DNA from: an uncultured Blastocatellia bacterium
GTDB lineage: Bacteria; Acidobacteriota; Blastocatellia; HR10
Reading direction: 5' to 3'
DNA: 64,000 nt
Assembly: GCA_937934295.1 (NCBI GenBank)
Contig: CALHAI010000014.1
Location: forward strand, 79,815-143,814
Each line of letters starts with the position of its first letter. Position 1 is the first letter of the stretch. A program made the translations under genes and the position numbers. Positions 1 through 8,791 of this stretch are shown here, piece by piece. The notes under the pieces are model-generated. The model had not been told where the DNA came from and searched no databases. It saw only the letters and a list, made by a program, of their open reading frames with translations.

Positions 1-462
1 ATCGCCGATGGACGCCTGCAACAGATCGGCACGCCCCGCGAGGTGTATGAACGTCCGGAGACGGCCTTTGTCGCGACCTTTCTTGGGGCGGCCAATGTCT
101 TGGAAGCCGAGATCCTCCAACATGAGAACGGCGATGCGCTCCTGGGTCTGTGCGGGCGCACGGTGCGGGTCCCGCTCAACGGGCGACGGATCGAGGGCTC
201 GCGGGCTCAAGTGGCGATCCGCCCAGAGAAGATCGCCTTGCGCGCGCGCCCGCTGCGTCGGACTGATCTCGTGCAACTGGAGGGTGTCATCGAGGAGTGC
301 CTGTATCTGGGTGAGGCCATGCACTGGCGCGTGCGCGTTGGGGAGCACTGCGTCACCGTGACCGAGCCGAATCGCCCGGGCTCGAAAGCGGAAGCCTTCC
401 GTGACGGGCAGCGCGTCTTCCTCTGCTGGACGCGCGAGAGCATTGTCGTCCTCTCTCGGTGA
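1..462 (+). CDS. potA: Polyamine ABC transporter ATP-binding protein, C-terminal part (partial)
   Basis: Open from the first base of the window, so the ATPase core (Walker A, Q-loop, signature, Walker B) lies outside. The visible 153 residues begin with the typical post-ATPase segment ADGRLQQIGTPREVYERP, then the linker TAFVATFLGAANVLEAEI, followed by a TOBE-type beta domain with the VAIRPEKIAL motif at about residues 72-81. This is the C-terminal half of a PotA/spermidine-putrescine type importer ATPase, which energises uptake across the inner membrane. It sits 7 bp upstream of a PotB-like permease and heads the visible operon. Substrate assignment rests on the neighbours; related ATPases serve Fe3+ or sulfate importers. 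Confidence 0.88.
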   Translation: MADGRLQQIGTPREVYERPETAFVATFLGAANVLEAEILQHENGDALLGLCGRTVRVPLNGRRIEGSRAQVAIRPEKIALRARPLRRTDLVQLEGVIEECLYLGEAMHWRVRVGEHCVTVTEPNRPGSKAEAFRDGQRVFLCWTRESIVVLSR

Positions 463-469
463 GGACGAA

Positions 470-1318
470 ATGCGGGGGACGAGCGCGAACCGCTGGTTGT
501 TGCTTGCCCCTTCTCTCCTCTGGATGCTCCTGTTCTTCTTCCTCCCTTTAGGGCTCATCGTCGTCATGAGCTTCGCCGAACGCGGCCCCTATGGGGGTGT
601 GCGGTGGACGTTCGGGCTGTGGAATTATCGGCAGGCAATGGACCCCCTTTACCTCTGGGTCTACGGGCGTTCCTTCGCCCTGGCGGCGGTGACGACGGCG
701 CTCTGCCTGGGGATCAGCTATCCGGTCGCTTACTATATCGCCCTGCGCGCTGATCCGAAGTGGAAGAATCTGCTGCTGGTCCTCTCGATCCTCCCCTTCT
801 GGACGAGCTTCCTGCTGCGTACCTATGCGTGGATATTCATGCTTCGCGTGGAAGGTTTCGTGAATACGATGCTGCTCGCTCTGGGGGTGATCGAGCGCCC
901 GATCTCCTGGCTTCTCTATTCGGACTTCGCCATAGTGATCGGGCAAGTCTATGGCGAGCTGCCCTTCATGATCCTGCCGCTGTATGTGGCGCTGGAGCGC
1001 GTGGATGTGCGCCTGATGGAAGCGGCGATGGACCTGGGCGCGAATCGCCGTCAGGTCTTCTGGCGCATCGTACTTCCGCTGACGAGGCCGGGGATCATCA
1101 CGGGGATCGTGCTCGTGTTCATCCCGAGCTTCGGGGCATTCATCACGCCGGATCTGCTCGGCGGAGCGAAATCGGCGGTGATCGGCACGGTTATCCAGAA
1201 TCAGTTCGTGCAACGGAATCAGCCGATGGGATCGGCGCTCTCGGTCCTTCTGATCCTCGTCATGTTCGCGCTGCTGCTTATCGCCTCGCGCGTGACGCGC
1301 CAGAGGGGACGAAGATGA
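470..1318 (+). CDS. potB: Spermidine/putrescine ABC transporter permease PotB
   Basis: 282-residue inner-membrane permease. Start at ATG 470 was chosen because GAGGA precedes it by a few bases and it begins just after the potA stop; the longer reading from 401 would overlap potA. A first membrane segment WLLLAPSLLWMLLFFFLPLG is followed by a periplasmic loop and about five more segments. The EAA cytoplasmic loop that docks on PotA is visible as EAAMDLGANRRQVFWRIVLP (about residues 184-203). The stop codon overlaps the next start (ATGA at 1315-1318), so translation of the two permeases is probably coupled. Confidence 0.92.
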   Translation: MRGTSANRWLLLAPSLLWMLLFFFLPLGLIVVMSFAERGPYGGVRWTFGLWNYRQAMDPLYLWVYGRSFALAAVTTALCLGISYPVAYYIALRADPKWKNLLLVLSILPFWTSFLLRTYAWIFMLRVEGFVNTMLLALGVIERPISWLLYSDFAIVIGQVYGELPFMILPLYVALERVDVRLMEAAMDLGANRRQVFWRIVLPLTRPGIITGIVLVFIPSFGAFITPDLLGGAKSAVIGTVIQNQFVQRNQPMGSALSVLLILVMFALLLIASRVTRQRGRR

Positions 1319-3144
1319 GCGCGCATCCGAGGACATCGCCGGCCCTCGTCGTGTGGATGGGGGCGACCTATCTCTTCCTCTATGCTCCGGTCTTCGTATT
1401 GGCCGTCTTCTCCTTCAACGACTCGCGACTTCTGGCCGTGTGGCGCGGATTCACCTGGGCGTGGTACGAAGCGGCCCTCAGCAATCATCCGATGCTCGAG
1501 GCCTTGCGCACGAGCTTGCTTGTGGCCGCGCTCACGACGCTCATCGCCACGATGCTGGGGACGAGCGCCGCGCTCGCGGTGCAGCGAGGGCACGGGCGTC
1601 TGCGCTCGCTCTGGGACGCACTCTTTCTGCTGCCGATCCTCGTGCCGGAGATCGTCGTCGGGTTCGCGTCGGTCGCCTTCTTCGGCTGGATCGGCCTACG
1701 GCTGGGACTGCTGACGGTCCTCATCGCTCACGTCGCCTTCAGCGTCTCCTACGTCTTCTTTGTCGTGCGCGCGCGCCTGGCCACGCTTGATCCCCGGTTG
1801 GAAGAAGCGGCGATGGATCTGGGAGCCGATCCATGGCGCGTATTTTGGAAGGTCACTGTGCCGCTTCTCGTCCCGGCGATCGCGGCCTCGGCGCTCTTGG
1901 TCTTCACCCTTTCGCTCGATGACTACGTCATCACATCGTTCGTCGCCGGAGCCGGCACGACGACGCTCCCCCTGCGCATCTACTCGATGATCAAGACGGG
2001 GATCACGCCCGAGGTGAACGCCATCTCTACGCTGCTGCTCCTTGCGACGCTGGCGCTCATGGCCTTGGCCTTCCGCATCGAGCAACGGGGGATGACGCGC
2101 ACGCATCTGGTGCTGGCCGGGCTCATCCTCTTGGGGCTGGTGGGCTTCGCCTTCGGCGACATCGCCATGCGGCGCCCGCGTGCGACGTTGAATGTGCTCA
2201 TCTGGTCCAATTATATCTCGCCGCGCGTCGTGCGCGCCTTCGAGGAGAAGACGGGAGTCAGCGTGAACATCGAGACGTATGATTCCAACGAGGCGCTTCT
2301 GGCGAAGCTGCAGGCGGGCGTGGTCGCTTACGACCTCATCGTCCCGAGCGATTACATGGTGCGCATCCTTATTCGGGAGGACCTGCTGCAACCGCTCGAT
2401 CTGACGCGGTTGCCGAATCTCCAACATCTCGACCCGTCGGCTCTTCGTCTTCCCTTCGACCCCACGAACACCTATTCGCTCCCCTACACGCGTGGGGTCA
2501 CGGGCATTGGCTATCGCACGGACAAGATCGCCAGCCCCATCGGGAGTTGGGCCGACCTGTGGGATACGCGATGGCGCGGGCGCATCGTGATGCTCGACGA
2601 TATGCGCGAGGTGTTCGGCGCCGCATTGAAGCTTCTCGGTTATTCCCTCAACAGCACCGATCCGGAGCAGCTCCGACAGGCGCGCGATCTGCTGCTGCGA
2701 CAGAAGCCGCTGGTGCGCGCCTACGACAGTGCGAATTTCGACCAGCTCCTTTTGAGCGGCGAAGCGTGGATCGCTCAGGCGTGGGATGGACAGATCATCA
2801 AAGCGCGCCGGGAGAATCCGCATATCGAGTTCGTGGTCCCGCGCGAGGGGACGACGCTCGTTGTGGACAATCTCTGTATCCCGCGCTCGGCCGAGCATCC
2901 CGATCTCGCACATGACTTCATCAATTTCTTGCTGGATCCGGCCGTCGCCGCTGAGAACATGAACGACATCATGTACCTCATGCCCAACCGTTCGGCGTGG
3001 CCGCGGTTGCGTCCGGAGCTGCAGCGGCATCCGATCTTCTCCATCCCCCCTGAGCGATTGCGCCGGAGCGAATACCTGCAGGACCTAGGTCCGACGACCG
3101 TGCTCTACGATCGCTATTGGACGGAGGTGAAGCTCGCGCGGTGA
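1315..3144 (+). CDS. potC: Fused polyamine transporter permease and substrate-binding protein (PotC-PotD fusion)
   Basis: 609 residues. Residues 1-260 are a PotC permease: six membrane segments and the EAA loop EEAAMDLGADPWRVFWKV at 163-180. An extra hydrophobic segment, THLVLAGLILLGLVGFAF (263-280), follows and leads without a break into a complete PotD-like periplasmic binding domain (about 288-609) beginning ATLNVLIWSNYISPRVVRAF and containing IVPSDYMV and the C-terminal YWTEVKLAR helix. The seventh segment would put the binding domain outside, tethered to the membrane, replacing the free or lipid-anchored PotD. ATG 1315 overlaps the potB stop. No separate potD is seen. Fused permease/binding proteins are known for other importers (GlnPQ, OpuA/OpuC classes), so function in polyamine uptake is plausible. 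Confidence 0.9.
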   Translation: MSAHPRTSPALVVWMGATYLFLYAPVFVLAVFSFNDSRLLAVWRGFTWAWYEAALSNHPMLEALRTSLLVAALTTLIATMLGTSAALAVQRGHGRLRSLWDALFLLPILVPEIVVGFASVAFFGWIGLRLGLLTVLIAHVAFSVSYVFFVVRARLATLDPRLEEAAMDLGADPWRVFWKVTVPLLVPAIAASALLVFTLSLDDYVITSFVAGAGTTTLPLRIYSMIKTGITPEVNAISTLLLLATLALMALAFRIEQRGMTRTHLVLAGLILLGLVGFAFGDIAMRRPRATLNVLIWSNYISPRVVRAFEEKTGVSVNIETYDSNEALLAKLQAGVVAYDLIVPSDYMVRILIREDLLQPLDLTRLPNLQHLDPSALRLPFDPTNTYSLPYTRGVTGIGYRTDKIASPIGSWADLWDTRWRGRIVMLDDMREVFGAALKLLGYSLNSTDPEQLRQARDLLLRQKPLVRAYDSANFDQLLLSGEAWIAQAWDGQIIKARRENPHIEFVVPREGTTLVVDNLCIPRSAEHPDLAHDFINFLLDPAVAAENMNDIMYLMPNRSAWPRLRPELQRHPIFSIPPERLRRSEYLQDLGPTTVLYDRYWTEVKLAR

Positions 3145-3158
3145 GCTGTGGAAGCCGC

Positions 3159-4145
3159 TCACACCGCTGAGGACGTCGCTCGCGCGCGGGCGAGTGCGAG
3201 GAACGCCGCCAACTCTTCGGGCAATGGGGACGTGAAGTCCATCTTCCGCCCCGAGCGCGGGTGGCGAAAGCCGAGCCGATATGCGTGCAGGAAATGGCGA
3301 CCAAGCTGCGTCATCGCTTGACGGAGCACCGGGTCTCGGACCTTCGTCCAGAGCGCACGCCCATAAACGGCATCGCCGACGACGGGATGACCGAGCCAGT
3401 GAAAGTGCACGCGAATTTGATGCGTGCGCCCTGTCTTGATCTCCACGTCCAGCAGAGAGAAGTCCCCGATCGTCTCGATCACGCGATAGAGCGTGAGGGC
3501 GTCGCGCCCCTGTCCCGGAGGACGAACAGTCATCAGCGTGCGGTGAACGGGATGGCGCCCGATGGGCGCGGCGATGCGCCCCTCGCGCGGCGTCACCTCT
3601 CCGATAACGAGCGCCCGATAGAACTTCTGCACTTCGCGTCGGGAGAATTGCTCTGAGAGCGCGTCGTGCGCAGGCTCGTTCTTGGCGACGACCAGAAGGC
3701 CCGATGTCTCCCGATCGAGTCGGTGCACGATCCCCGGTCGCCGCATCCCGCCGACGACGGAGAGCTGCTGGAAGTAGAAGCAGAGCGCGTTGGCGAGCGT
3801 CCCTTCGGAGACGCCGGCTCCTGGATGGACGACCATCCCGGCTGGTTTCTCCACGACCAGCAGGTCCTCATCCTCGTACACGATCCTGAGGGGGATCGGC
3901 TCCGGCCGCAGCTCCAGCGTCGGAGGGGGCGGCAGCTCAATCTCGATGCGATCGCCCGCGCGCACACGATAGCTCGGCTTGGCCGGACGATCGTTCACGA
4001 GCACGGCTTGGTCTTCGATCAAGGCTTGAATGCGCGTGCGGCTCAGCTCCGCGAGAGCGCGAGTCAGATAGAGATCGAGTCGCGCTCCCGCGTCGGAGGC
4101 CAAGACCGTCACCGTGCGAATCTCTGCACCATCGAGGAGCTTCAT
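3159..4145 (-). CDS. rluD: Ribosomal large-subunit pseudouridine synthase, RluD family
   Basis: 328-residue cytoplasmic enzyme that isomerises uridine to pseudouridine in 23S rRNA. An N-terminal S4 RNA-binding domain occupies about residues 18-75 (ARLDLYLTRAL, VLVNDRPAKPSYRVRAGDRI). The catalytic domain carries the family motif HRLDRETSGLLVVAK (about 140-154), whose Asp is the catalytic residue, and the later signatures KTGRTHQIRVH and GHPVVGDAVYG. Length matches the RluD/RluC class. It converges with the pot operon (14 bp between stops) and diverges from the inositol-phosphate synthase gene. Specificity among RluA/C/D paralogues cannot be settled from the sequence alone; domain order favours RluD. 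Confidence 0.92.
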   Translation of the reverse strand: MKLLDGAEIRTVTVLASDAGARLDLYLTRALAELSRTRIQALIEDQAVLVNDRPAKPSYRVRAGDRIEIELPPPPTLELRPEPIPLRIVYEDEDLLVVEKPAGMVVHPGAGVSEGTLANALCFYFQQLSVVGGMRRPGIVHRLDRETSGLLVVAKNEPAHDALSEQFSRREVQKFYRALVIGEVTPREGRIAAPIGRHPVHRTLMTVRPPGQGRDALTLYRVIETIGDFSLLDVEIKTGRTHQIRVHFHWLGHPVVGDAVYGRALWTKVRDPVLRQAMTQLGRHFLHAYRLGFRHPRSGRKMDFTSPLPEELAAFLALARARATSSAV

Positions 4146-4418
4146 CGGCCGCCCCGTCGAAGATGTCCGGTTCGAACGCTCACCTTCTCATGATATGTGG
4201 AGGGCCGTCGGCAAAACAAGATCGCGCTCCACCGAGATCGTGCTCGCCGAGAGCCGGCCAGCCGCAATAGGGCTTCACCGAACGCCAGGCCGCGGAAGCG
4301 CGTGAACGCGCAAGCGAGCGCGAAATTTGAGCAAGCCGGCGCAAGACGCGCAGTCGCGCCTCAGCCTATACTGAAGAAGAGTGCCCTGTGGGCAATATCT
4401 CGCGAGGAGGAGGGGACG

Positions 4419-5738
4419 ATGATCGAAAGGGGCGTGAAGATCGCAGAACCGACGGGGACGCTCGGCGTACTGCTTGTCGGCCTGGGCGCCGTGAGCACGA
4501 CGTTCATCGCGGGCGTTTTCGCCATTCGTCGCGGCTTTGGCAAACCGATCGGGAGCTTGACCCAGATGGGAACGATTCGACTTGGGAAACGCACCGAGGG
4601 GCGCGTGCCGAAGATCAAAGACCTCGTGCCGCTCGCCCGATTGGAAGACCTCGTCTTCGGCGCATGGGACATCTTCGAAGACGATGCTTATGAAGCGGCC
4701 CTGCATGCCGGCGTCTTGGAGAAGGAGTTGCTCGCCCTGCTGGAGCCGGAGCTGCGCGAGATCACACCAATGGCGGCCGTCTTCGATCAGGCCTACGTGC
4801 GACGCTTAAACGGGCCGAACGTCAAGACTGGACGAACGAAGTACGAGCTGGCCGAGCAGCTCATCGAGGACATCGAGACGTTTCGCGCCCGACAGCGCTG
4901 TGCGCGCCTGGTCATGATCTGGTGCGGTTCGACCGAAATCTACATGGAGCCGAAGCCCGACGTGCACGGTTCGCTCGAAGCGTTCGAGCGCGGGCTCAAG
5001 GAGAATTCCCCGCACATCGCACCCTCGATGATCTACGCCTACGCGGCCTTGCGCTGTCGCGTCCCGTTCGCCAACGGCGCGCCCAATCTCACCGTGGACA
5101 TCCCGGCGCTCATCGAGCTCGCTCAGCGGAACAACGTCCCCATCGCAGGGAAAGACTTGAAGACCGGACAGACGCTCCTGAAGACGATCATCGCGCCGGG
5201 GCTCAAAGCGCGCTTGCTCGGGCTGAGCGGGTGGTACTCGACCAATATCCTCGGCAATCGCGATGGGGAAGTGCTCGATGATCCCGAGAGCTTCCGCACG
5301 AAGGAGGAGTCGAAGCGCTCGGTTCTCGACTACATCCTGCAGCCGGAGCTGTATCCGGATCTCTACAAGGATTTCGTTCATCTGGTGCGCATCAACTACT
5401 ATCCACCGCGCGGCGATAACAAGGAGGGATGGGATAACATCGATATCTTCGGCTGGCTCGGTTACCCGATGCAGATCAAGATCAATTTCCTCTGTCGGGA
5501 TTCCATCCTCGCGGCGCCTCTGGTGTTGGATCTCGTGCTCTTCCTCGATCTCGCCCAGCGATGCGGCATGCGTGGGATTCAGGAGTGGTTGAGCTTCTAC
5601 TTCAAGAGCCCGATGACGGCGCCCGGCCTCTATCCGGAGCACGATCTCTTCATTCAACTCATGAAGCTCAAGAACACGCTCCGCTACCTGCGCGGCGAGG
5701 AGTTGATCACTCATCTCGGCCTGGAGTACTACGACTGA
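4419..5738 (+). CDS. ino1: myo-Inositol-1-phosphate synthase
   Basis: 439 residues. Converts glucose-6-phosphate to 1L-myo-inositol-1-phosphate with bound NAD. The N-terminal nucleotide-binding segment contains LGVLLVGLGAVSTTFIAGV. Later family motifs are GSLTQMGTIRLGKR, LRCRVPFANGAPNLTVDIPA, IAGKDLKTGQTLLKT (active-site Lys region) and LSGWYSTNILGNRDGEVLDDP. ATG 4419 is preceded by a strong GAGGAGGAGGGG Shine-Dalgarno stretch (about 4403-4414); the frame stays open upstream to 4197 but that extension is basic and low-complexity, so it is not taken as coding. The product feeds inositol phospholipids or compatible solutes such as di-myo-inositol phosphate, but no partner gene is present here to say which. 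Apparently monocistronic. Confidence 0.93.
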   Translation: MIERGVKIAEPTGTLGVLLVGLGAVSTTFIAGVFAIRRGFGKPIGSLTQMGTIRLGKRTEGRVPKIKDLVPLARLEDLVFGAWDIFEDDAYEAALHAGVLEKELLALLEPELREITPMAAVFDQAYVRRLNGPNVKTGRTKYELAEQLIEDIETFRARQRCARLVMIWCGSTEIYMEPKPDVHGSLEAFERGLKENSPHIAPSMIYAYAALRCRVPFANGAPNLTVDIPALIELAQRNNVPIAGKDLKTGQTLLKTIIAPGLKARLLGLSGWYSTNILGNRDGEVLDDPESFRTKEESKRSVLDYILQPELYPDLYKDFVHLVRINYYPPRGDNKEGWDNIDIFGWLGYPMQIKINFLCRDSILAAPLVLDLVLFLDLAQRCGMRGIQEWLSFYFKSPMTAPGLYPEHDLFIQLMKLKNTLRYLRGEELITHLGLEYYD

Positions 5739-5867
5739 ACCTGCGGCTTGGGCCCGAGGCACCGGTGTGATGAGGGCAGCGGCCGGCCACTTCCGGCTCC
5801 GGGAGTGCGGCCATTCCAGACCGCTTCAGGGAGGTCCCCTAGGGCCCTTCTCTGGGAGCCCACTTGC

Positions 5868-5897
5868 TTGACACCCTCAAAGGGGCGCGGGTATCAT
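5868..5897 (+). promoter_or_regulatory. Sigma70-like promoter of the ccm operon
   Basis: TTGACA at 5868-5873, an 18-bp spacer, and TATCAT at 5892-5897. It is 34 bp upstream of the ccmF start, with an AAGGAGA ribosome-binding site at 5914-5920 between. A perfect -35 and a 5/6 -10 make this one of the clearest promoters in the window. Confidence 0.7.
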
Positions 5898-5930
5898 TCA
5901 GCTTCAGCTTCTCAAGGAGACGGGTGCGGA

Positions 5931-7964
5931 ATGATGGACTCACTGGGCTCCTTCGCTGTTTTGCTGGCTCTGACGGCCTGTGCTTATGCGTTCCTCGCCG
6001 GGATCATCGCCCATCTGAAGAAGCAGCCCGTCCTCAAAGCGACGGCGCGGCGAGCGGGCGTCGCGATCTTCCCCACGCTGAGCGTCGCGGTGGTGTGTCT
6101 GTGGGGACTTTTCCTGAGTGACGAGTTCTCGATCGCCTATGTGGCGAATCACAGCAATCGCGAGCTCCCCTTCTTCTACAAATTCGCCGCGCTGTGGTCC
6201 GGACAGGAAGGTTCGCTCCTTTTTTGGAGCTGGATCCTCTCCGGCTATATGTTCTTCGTGCTCATGGCGCATCGGGAGGAAGGGGAATTGCGGCCGCTCG
6301 CCGGTGTGATCCTGGCCGGGATTCAGCTCTTCTTCCTCATCCTGAATGCCTTCGTCGTGAGTCCGTTCCGCGTCTTGGTAGAAGTTGCCCCCGATGGGAC
6401 GCTGCGTCCGTTTGTCCCGGCGGACGGGCGCGGATTGAATCCGCTGCTGCAATATCCAGAGATGGTCTTGCATCCCCCGACGCTCTATCTCGGATATGTC
6501 GGCTTCTCCGTCCCCTTCGCCTTCGCGCTCGCGGCTTTGATCATGCGTTCGCCGGGGGAGCGATGGATTCACGTCACGCGCCGATGGACGATGATCGCCT
6601 GGGGCTTTCTGACGTTGGGCATTCTGATGGGGGCGCACTGGGCGTATGCCGTCCTCGGATGGGGAGGCTATTGGGGATGGGATCCGGTCGAGAACGCTTC
6701 GCTCATGCCCTGGCTGACGGGGACGGCCTTCCTCCATTCGGTGATGATGCAGGAGCGTCGGGGCATGCTCAAGGTGTGGAACGTCTGGCTCGTCTTCATC
6801 ACCTTCTTGCTCTGCGTCTTCGGTACGTTCCTGACGCGCTCGGGCGTGGTGAGTTCGGTGCACGCGTTCGCTCAATCGCCGATCGGGCACTGGTTCGTCG
6901 GATTCCTGCTGCTGGTCCTCGCGGTGGACCTGTTCTTCTTCTCCCGTCGTCGGGACTACTTGCGGAGCGAGCATCGGTTGGAGGCCGTGCTCTCGCGCGA
7001 GGCATCGTTCCTTTTCAACAATCTGGTGTTGCTGGCAGCTTGTTTCGCCGTGCTCTGGGGGACGCTCTTCCCGGTGATCTCGGAGGCGGTGACGGGGAAC
7101 AAGGTGAGCGTCGGACCACCGTTCTTCAATCGGGTGAACATTCCGATCTTTCTGCTCCTGCTGCTGCTGACGGGGATGGGGCCGCTGCTGGCTTGGCGGC
7201 GGACATCGTGGGAGAGCCTGAAGCGGAATTTCACGTATCCGACGCTCATCGGGGTGGGGACCGGCGTGCTCCTCTTCGTCCTCAGCGTGCGAGATCTCTA
7301 TGCCTTGATGGCCTTTGGACTCTCGGCGTTTGTGACCGTGACGATCGTGAGCGAGTTCTATCGGGGAGCGCGCGTCATCCGCTCGCAGACGGGGCGGACG
7401 TGGGCGCAGGCGCTTCTGGAGCTGGTGCTGCGGAACACGCGGCGATATGGGGGGTACGTCGTGCATTTCGGAATCGTCGTGATGGCCATCGGGATCGCCG
7501 GATCGGCTTTCGACAAGGAGCGCGAGATGGAGATGAGGGTGGGCTCGACGCTGGAGTTGGGTCGCTATGCTGTGACATTGAAGGATCGGACACGGGGGGA
7601 GACGCCGAATTACATCTACGAACGCCTTACGCTCGAGGTGCGTCGGGGCGATGAGCGGCTCACGATGCTTGCGCCGGAGCGACGGCTCTACAAAGCGAGC
7701 GAGCAGCCGCTCACCAAGGTGACGATCCATTCGGGATGGCGTGAGGACCTCTATATCTACTTCGCGGGGGTGAATCCGGAGACGGGCCTGCCGATCATCC
7801 ATGCCTATGTGAATCCGCTCGTGCGTTGGCTGTGGATCGGTGGAGGGATCGTGCTCTTGGGGACGCTTGTGGCGTTATATCCCGGGCGTCGGCCGATGAA
7901 GGTCGCCGTCTCCGAGCGCGCCCAGGCTCGGGAGCGGGAGGTCGCGTATGCGAAGGGCGATTGA
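5931..7964 (+). CDS. ccmF: Cytochrome c heme lyase subunit CcmF
   Basis: 677-residue polytopic membrane protein that, with CcmH, attaches heme to apocytochrome c on the outer face of the inner membrane (System I). The WWD-type heme-handling motif is visible as WGGYWGWDPVENASLMPW (about residues 243-260), flanked by conserved His-containing loops (LQYPEMVLHPPTLYLGY). Around fifteen hydrophobic segments are seen, then a C-terminal periplasmic domain and a last membrane anchor (WLWIGGGIVLLGTLVALYPG). Start at ATG 5931 (second ATG at 5934) follows AAGGAGA at a 10-nt spacing. The gene overlaps ccmH by 17 bp and opens the operon. Confidence 0.94.
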   Translation: MMDSLGSFAVLLALTACAYAFLAGIIAHLKKQPVLKATARRAGVAIFPTLSVAVVCLWGLFLSDEFSIAYVANHSNRELPFFYKFAALWSGQEGSLLFWSWILSGYMFFVLMAHREEGELRPLAGVILAGIQLFFLILNAFVVSPFRVLVEVAPDGTLRPFVPADGRGLNPLLQYPEMVLHPPTLYLGYVGFSVPFAFALAALIMRSPGERWIHVTRRWTMIAWGFLTLGILMGAHWAYAVLGWGGYWGWDPVENASLMPWLTGTAFLHSVMMQERRGMLKVWNVWLVFITFLLCVFGTFLTRSGVVSSVHAFAQSPIGHWFVGFLLLVLAVDLFFFSRRRDYLRSEHRLEAVLSREASFLFNNLVLLAACFAVLWGTLFPVISEAVTGNKVSVGPPFFNRVNIPIFLLLLLLTGMGPLLAWRRTSWESLKRNFTYPTLIGVGTGVLLFVLSVRDLYALMAFGLSAFVTVTIVSEFYRGARVIRSQTGRTWAQALLELVLRNTRRYGGYVVHFGIVVMAIGIAGSAFDKEREMEMRVGSTLELGRYAVTLKDRTRGETPNYIYERLTLEVRRGDERLTMLAPERRLYKASEQPLTKVTIHSGWREDLYIYFAGVNPETGLPIIHAYVNPLVRWLWIGGGIVLLGTLVALYPGRRPMKVAVSERAQAREREVAYAKGD

Positions 7965-8463
7965 GGGTCGCAACAGACGATGGATCGGGCTCCTCTTTCT
8001 CGGAGCGCTCGTCATCGCTCCGTATCTGGTGCGCGCGCAATCCTCGGAGGCGTTCGAAGAGCGGGTCAAGCGCATCGGGAAGAAGCTCCTCTGCCTCTGC
8101 GGATGCAATCAGATCTTGGTCGAGTGCAATCATCGAAACTGTCCGTTCTCCGGGCCGGCCATCGAGACGTTGCGACAAGCCGTGCAACGCTATGAGAGCG
8201 ATGATCTGGCCATTCAGGTGATGATTCAGCAGTATGGGACGGTTGTGCTGGCGGCCCCTCCGGCACAGGGGTTCAATCTCGCGGCATGGATCACGCCGGT
8301 TGCGGCGGCGACCGGGGGACTTGTGCTCATCGCCTTGGTGCTCCGACGGTGGTCTCGACGACACGCGGTGACGCCGATGGAGGGCGCGCCGATTCCGGAT
8401 GATCCGGCGTGGCGCGAGCGCGTGCGTCAGGAGATCGAGAAGGAATTGGGAGGACTCTCGTGA
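7948..8463 (+). CDS. ccmH: Cytochrome c maturation protein CcmH (CxCxC variant)
   Basis: 171 residues: signal/anchor segment (RRWIGLLFLGALVIAPYLV), a periplasmic three-helix CcmH domain, then a membrane segment (TPVAAATGGLVLIALVL) and a charged cytoplasmic tail. CcmH normally reduces the apocytochrome CxxCH cysteines through an LRCxxC pair. Here the site reads LLCLCGCNQILVECNHRNCP (about residues 47-66), with extra cysteines, a variant I associate with non-proteobacterial CcmH. Start at ATG 7948 lies inside the ccmF 3' end. Its stop overlaps the next start (GTGA), so expression is coupled. Confidence 0.85.
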   Translation: MRRAIEGRNRRWIGLLFLGALVIAPYLVRAQSSEAFEERVKRIGKKLLCLCGCNQILVECNHRNCPFSGPAIETLRQAVQRYESDDLAIQVMIQQYGTVVLAAPPAQGFNLAAWITPVAAATGGLVLIALVLRRWSRRHAVTPMEGAPIPDDPAWRERVRQEIEKELGGLS

Positions 8464-8780
8464 CCGTTCTCGTCGTGCTCTTGTGCGGTGTTCTGGCGCT
8501 CGTGACGCTCTTGTACGTCTTCTTCGAGGAAACGTCGGAGGTCGAGGGCATGCGGGACCGATGGGCCGTCTTGATGGAGAAGAAGGAGCAGTTGCTTGAG
8601 AATCTGAGGGATTTGCGTTTCGAGTATCGTGCGGGGAAGCTCTCGGAGGCCGATTACGAGCGAGCGCGGGCGACCTTGGAGACCGAGATCGCCATCGTGC
8701 TCGCGGAATTGGAGAAGCTTTCCTCGGAAGACGCGGCACGCGCTGACGCCTCAGCGCTGAGGCGTGAGCGCGCACCATAG
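8460..8780 (+). CDS. CcmI-like small membrane protein of the ccm operon
   Basis: 106 residues if GTG 8460 is used, which overlaps the ccmH stop and follows GGGAGGA at 8448-8454. One N-terminal membrane segment (VTVLVVLLCGVLALVTLLYVFF) is followed by a cytoplasmic alpha-helical hairpin: KKEQLLENLRDLRFEYRAGK then LSEADYERARATLETEI. This pattern (Leu-rich helix, GKLSEADYE turn, second helix) is like the N-terminal part of CcmI, the apocytochrome chaperone, but the TPR domain of proteobacterial CcmI is absent. Function is inferred from position between ccmH and ccmE. Confidence 0.65.
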   Translation: MTVLVVLLCGVLALVTLLYVFFEETSEVEGMRDRWAVLMEKKEQLLENLRDLRFEYRAGKLSEADYERARATLETEIAIVLAELEKLSSEDAARADASALRRERAP

Positions 8781-8791
8781 GGGGGAGAATC

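Noticed and set aside
5940..7802. 620-codon minus-strand open frame opposite ccmF
   Set aside because: Extremely charged (His, Arg, Asp, Glu) with no fold; ccmF on the plus strand is unambiguous.
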